Assembly (NCBI GenBank): GCA_018369555.1
Contig: JAGZCC010000001.1
Span: forward strand, 1-64,000
Reading direction: 5' to 3'
DNA: 64,000 bases
Source: Thomasclavelia spiroformis
GTDB taxonomy: Bacteria; Bacillota_I; Bacilli_A; Erysipelotrichales; Coprobacillaceae
Below are positions 62,692 to 64,000 of the stretch, one piece after another (within the stretch, counting starts at the first letter, position 1; the number at the start of each line of letters is the position of its first letter). The position numbers were made by a program, and so were the translations under genes. Below the pieces are notes generated by a model. It was not told the origin of the DNA and ran no database searches. It saw only the letters and a program-made list of their open reading frames with translations.

Positions 62692-63291
62692 CTAAAAAAA
62701 AGATTCACCAATATTATATTTTTCTTTATCTAACACTAAAATCCCACGTACTTGTGGCGCATTTGGTAACCCTAATTCTCGAGCCGAACAGATCATTCCA
62801 TTAGAATCAACTTTACGCAATTTCGATGGTTTAATTACCAATCCATTTGGCATAATGGCACCTGTTGTGGCAACTACAACTCTTTGTCCTTGTTCAACAT
62901 TTGGTGCTCCACAAACAATTTGAGTTTCTTCATCTCCTAAGTTAACTTGACAAATATGTAAATGATCAGAATCTGGATGATCACACATTGAAACAACTTC
63001 TCCAACAATAAAACATGGCGTTTTATCTAAAACAACTGGTAAAAAACCATATTTTTCTAACAGTTGGTTAAAAGCATCAATTTGTTGATCATTAAATTTA
63101 ATTAATCCATTATTAATATCACCTAAATATTTACTAGCATTTAATAAATTGTAACCTATCACATTTTCATTTTTATCTTTTAAAACGACTAAATCATCAT
63201 ATTTATCATAACTAAATGTTTTACCGTCGCCTACTCTTGTAAGTGCAATATCACCTACATGATCTAAATTATAAAATCCATGAAACATCAT
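62692..63291 (-). CDS. ytpR: YtpR family tRNA-binding protein
   Basis: This is a 199-residue protein. An N-terminal YtpR-specific region (about 1-90) is followed by an EMAP/tRNA-binding OB domain: VGEVVSMCDHPDSDHLHICQ, then VNLGDEETQIVCGAPNVEQG and KVDSNGMICSARELG. It resembles the N-terminus of phenylalanyl-tRNA synthetase beta and is standalone here. It is preceded by the thioredoxin-like gene (11 nt), the Bacillus ytpP...ytpR arrangement. The start has two adjacent ATGs; the first is taken. Confidence 0.9.
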   Translation of the reverse strand: MMFHGFYNLDHVGDIALTRVGDGKTFSYDKYDDLVVLKDKNENVIGYNLLNASKYLGDINNGLIKFNDQQIDAFNQLLEKYGFLPVVLDKTPCFIVGEVVSMCDHPDSDHLHICQVNLGDEETQIVCGAPNVEQGQRVVVATTGAIMPNGLVIKPSKLRKVDSNGMICSARELGLPNAPQVRGILVLDKEKYNIGESFF

Positions 63292-63302
63292 CTCAACACC
63301 TC

Positions 63303-63623
63303 TTACTTTAAACTATCAATAAACCCTTGAATTTCATCTTCTGTCTTACGAAATTTACTTACAAATCGACCAATCTCTACTTCATCACTATAAGCTATAA
63401 AAGATGGAATTCCTAAAATATCTAAAGACTTACATAAATCTAATAAATCATCACGATTTACTACATAAAACTTAAATTCTGGATTTGCAACAACAATATC
63501 ACCAATAAATGGCTTAACAAACATACAATCAGGGCACCAATTAGCTGTAAACATAAAAATTGTTTTACCAATTTTAGCTTTTTCAAATTCTTCAACTGAC
63601 TTAATTTCAACTAATTTATCCAT
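63303..63623 (-). CDS. Thioredoxin-like protein (YtpP-type)
   Basis: This 106-residue thioredoxin-fold protein has the active-site motif WCPDC in FTANWCPDCMFVKPF and the cis-proline segment LGIPSFIAY. The WCPDC variant and the neighbours trmB and ytpR point to YtpP, a thioredoxin-like protein also reported to act in low-molecular-weight-thiol chemistry in Bacillus. It follows trmB by one codon-length gap and precedes ytpR. Confidence 0.88.
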   Translation of the reverse strand: MDKLVEIKSVEEFEKAKIGKTIFMFTANWCPDCMFVKPFIGDIVVANPEFKFYVVNRDDLLDLCKSLDILGIPSFIAYSDEVEIGRFVSKFRKTEDEIQGFIDSLK

Positions 63624-64000
63624 TTATTTATACCTTCCAATCAACTTATAAATTGGACCTTTCATACAAAATTTACGTTCATATTCAGTCATAATATTTC
63701 CTTCACTTTCAGGACTATTATGCAAATCAAGACTTATATATTCAAAATCCATTGGATATTGATTCAATGAAATCAACGAATATTCAAATAAGCCACGATT
63801 ATCTGTCTTAAATTCAATTGCTCCTTGATCAATTAAAATTTGTCGATAAACATCTAAAAACTTACTTGAAGTAAGCCTTCTTTTAGCATGTCTACTCTTT
63901 GGCCAAGGATCACTAAAATTCAAATAAATCTTAGCTACTTCATTTTTTTCAAATACATTATTTAGCTCAATTGCATCATAACGCATTAACCGCAGATTAC
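63624..64000 (-). CDS. trmB: tRNA (guanine-N7)-methyltransferase TrmB, partial
   Basis: This is the C-terminal part (about 125 residues) of TrmB, which makes m7G46 in tRNA. It shows [19 protein letters not shown], the invariant TrmB motif, then [20 protein letters not shown] and MTEYERKF. The coding frame is still open at the window end (reading NLRLMRYDA), so the N-terminal SAM-binding part lies beyond 64000. The ATG at 63986 is internal, not the true start. Confidence 0.93.
   Translation of the reverse strand, partial: NLRLMRYDAIELNNVFEKNEVAKIYLNFSDPWPKSRHAKRRLTSSKFLDVYRQILIDQGAIEFKTDNRGLFEYSLISLNQYPMDFEYISLDLHNSPESEGNIMTEYERKFCMKGPIYKLIGRYK

Noticed and set aside
1..64000. Mollicute-type code (TGA = Trp)
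   Set aside because: Genes such as comGA and yhbY end in TGA at sensible places, and tryptophans in conserved motifs are encoded by TGG.
1..64000. CRISPR arrays, prophage, insertion sequences, tRNA or rRNA genes
   Set aside because: No regularly spaced repeats, integrase other than housekeeping XerD, transposase frames, or tRNA-like CCA-ended cloverleaf sequences were seen.

Overview
The window is a gene-dense, very AT-rich stretch of bacterial chromosome from an endospore-forming, anaerobic Firmicute. Spore formation is shown by spoIIIAH, spoIVB, spoIIM and an intact sigK. Anaerobic life is suggested by the [FeFe]-hydrogenase maturases and a flavodiiron protein. Many gene blocks match Bacillus subtilis gene order: comG-efp-spoIIIAH-nusB-xseAB-ispA-dxs-yqxC-recN-spoIVB; spoIIM-xerD-deoB; yqeH-yqeI-nadD-yqeK-rsfS-yqeM; ynzC-tkt-yneE-yneF; plsY/parE-parC. 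The base composition, the NadD-YqeK fusion and the reduced spore operon content make me infer an Erysipelotrichia-type organism (Coprobacillus/Thomasclavelia-like). I cannot confirm that without a database. TGA is used as a stop (for example comGA), so the code is standard.

Layout. 1-4.1 kb (+): TM1266-like regulator, hydE, hydG, hydF, closed by a terminator. 4.1-8.9 kb (+): metallophosphoesterase, YjeM-type amino acid permease, M18 aminopeptidase, small membrane protein. 9.0-11.9 kb (-): PHP-domain phosphoesterase and a four-domain flavodiiron protein. 12.0-15.7 kb (+): a complete seven-gene comG DNA-uptake pseudopilus operon. 15.7-30.1 kb (+): efp, spoIIIAH, asp23/yqhY, nusB, xseA, xseB, ispA, dxs, tlyA-type methyltransferase, recN, spoIVB, a 47-codon membrane ORF, dinB, spoIIM, xerD, deoB and a small membrane protein.

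30.2-44.4 kb (-): membrane-tethered XRE regulator, CmpB-type membrane protein, DUF2156-GNAT fusion, DUF815 ATPase, PFL/UPF0210 protein with its ACT-domain partner, two orphan PTS IIB proteins, a second XRE regulator, U32 peptidase-like protein, mtnN, and the yqeM-rsfS-nadD/yqeK-yhbY-yqeH ribosome/NAD block. 44.5-50.5 kb: sigK (+), parC and parE (-), plsY (+). 50.5-52.6 kb is gene-poor and decayed, with a multiply disabled CHAP/amidase-like pseudogene. 52.6-64 kb (-): histidine phosphatase, yneF, a candidate SirA, tkt, ynzC, a structured-RNA locus with a consensus promoter and terminator, two M16 peptidase-family proteins, lepA, ssb-like gene, acpS, an unknown low-complexity protein, ytpR, a thioredoxin-like protein, and trmB running off the end.

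How the genes connect. SpoIVB is the forespore signalling protease that triggers pro-SigK processing, and sigK here keeps its pro-sequence. SpoIIIAH, SpoIIM and SpoIVB therefore form part of the engulfment-to-late mother-cell pathway. The comG operon gives the DNA-uptake pilus. RecN, DinB, XerD, XseAB, topoisomerase IV and SSB cover DNA maintenance. RsfS, YqeH, YhbY, LepA, EF-P, TlyA and TrmB cover ribosome and RNA work.

The items most worth a second look are the candidate 156-nt RNA upstream of ynzC, the syntenic candidate SirA, EF-P with Arg at the tip position, spoIIIAH without spoIIIAA-AG, the hairpin around the spoIVB Shine-Dalgarno, HydF lacking its cluster-motif histidine, and the habit of placing stop codons inside terminator stems.
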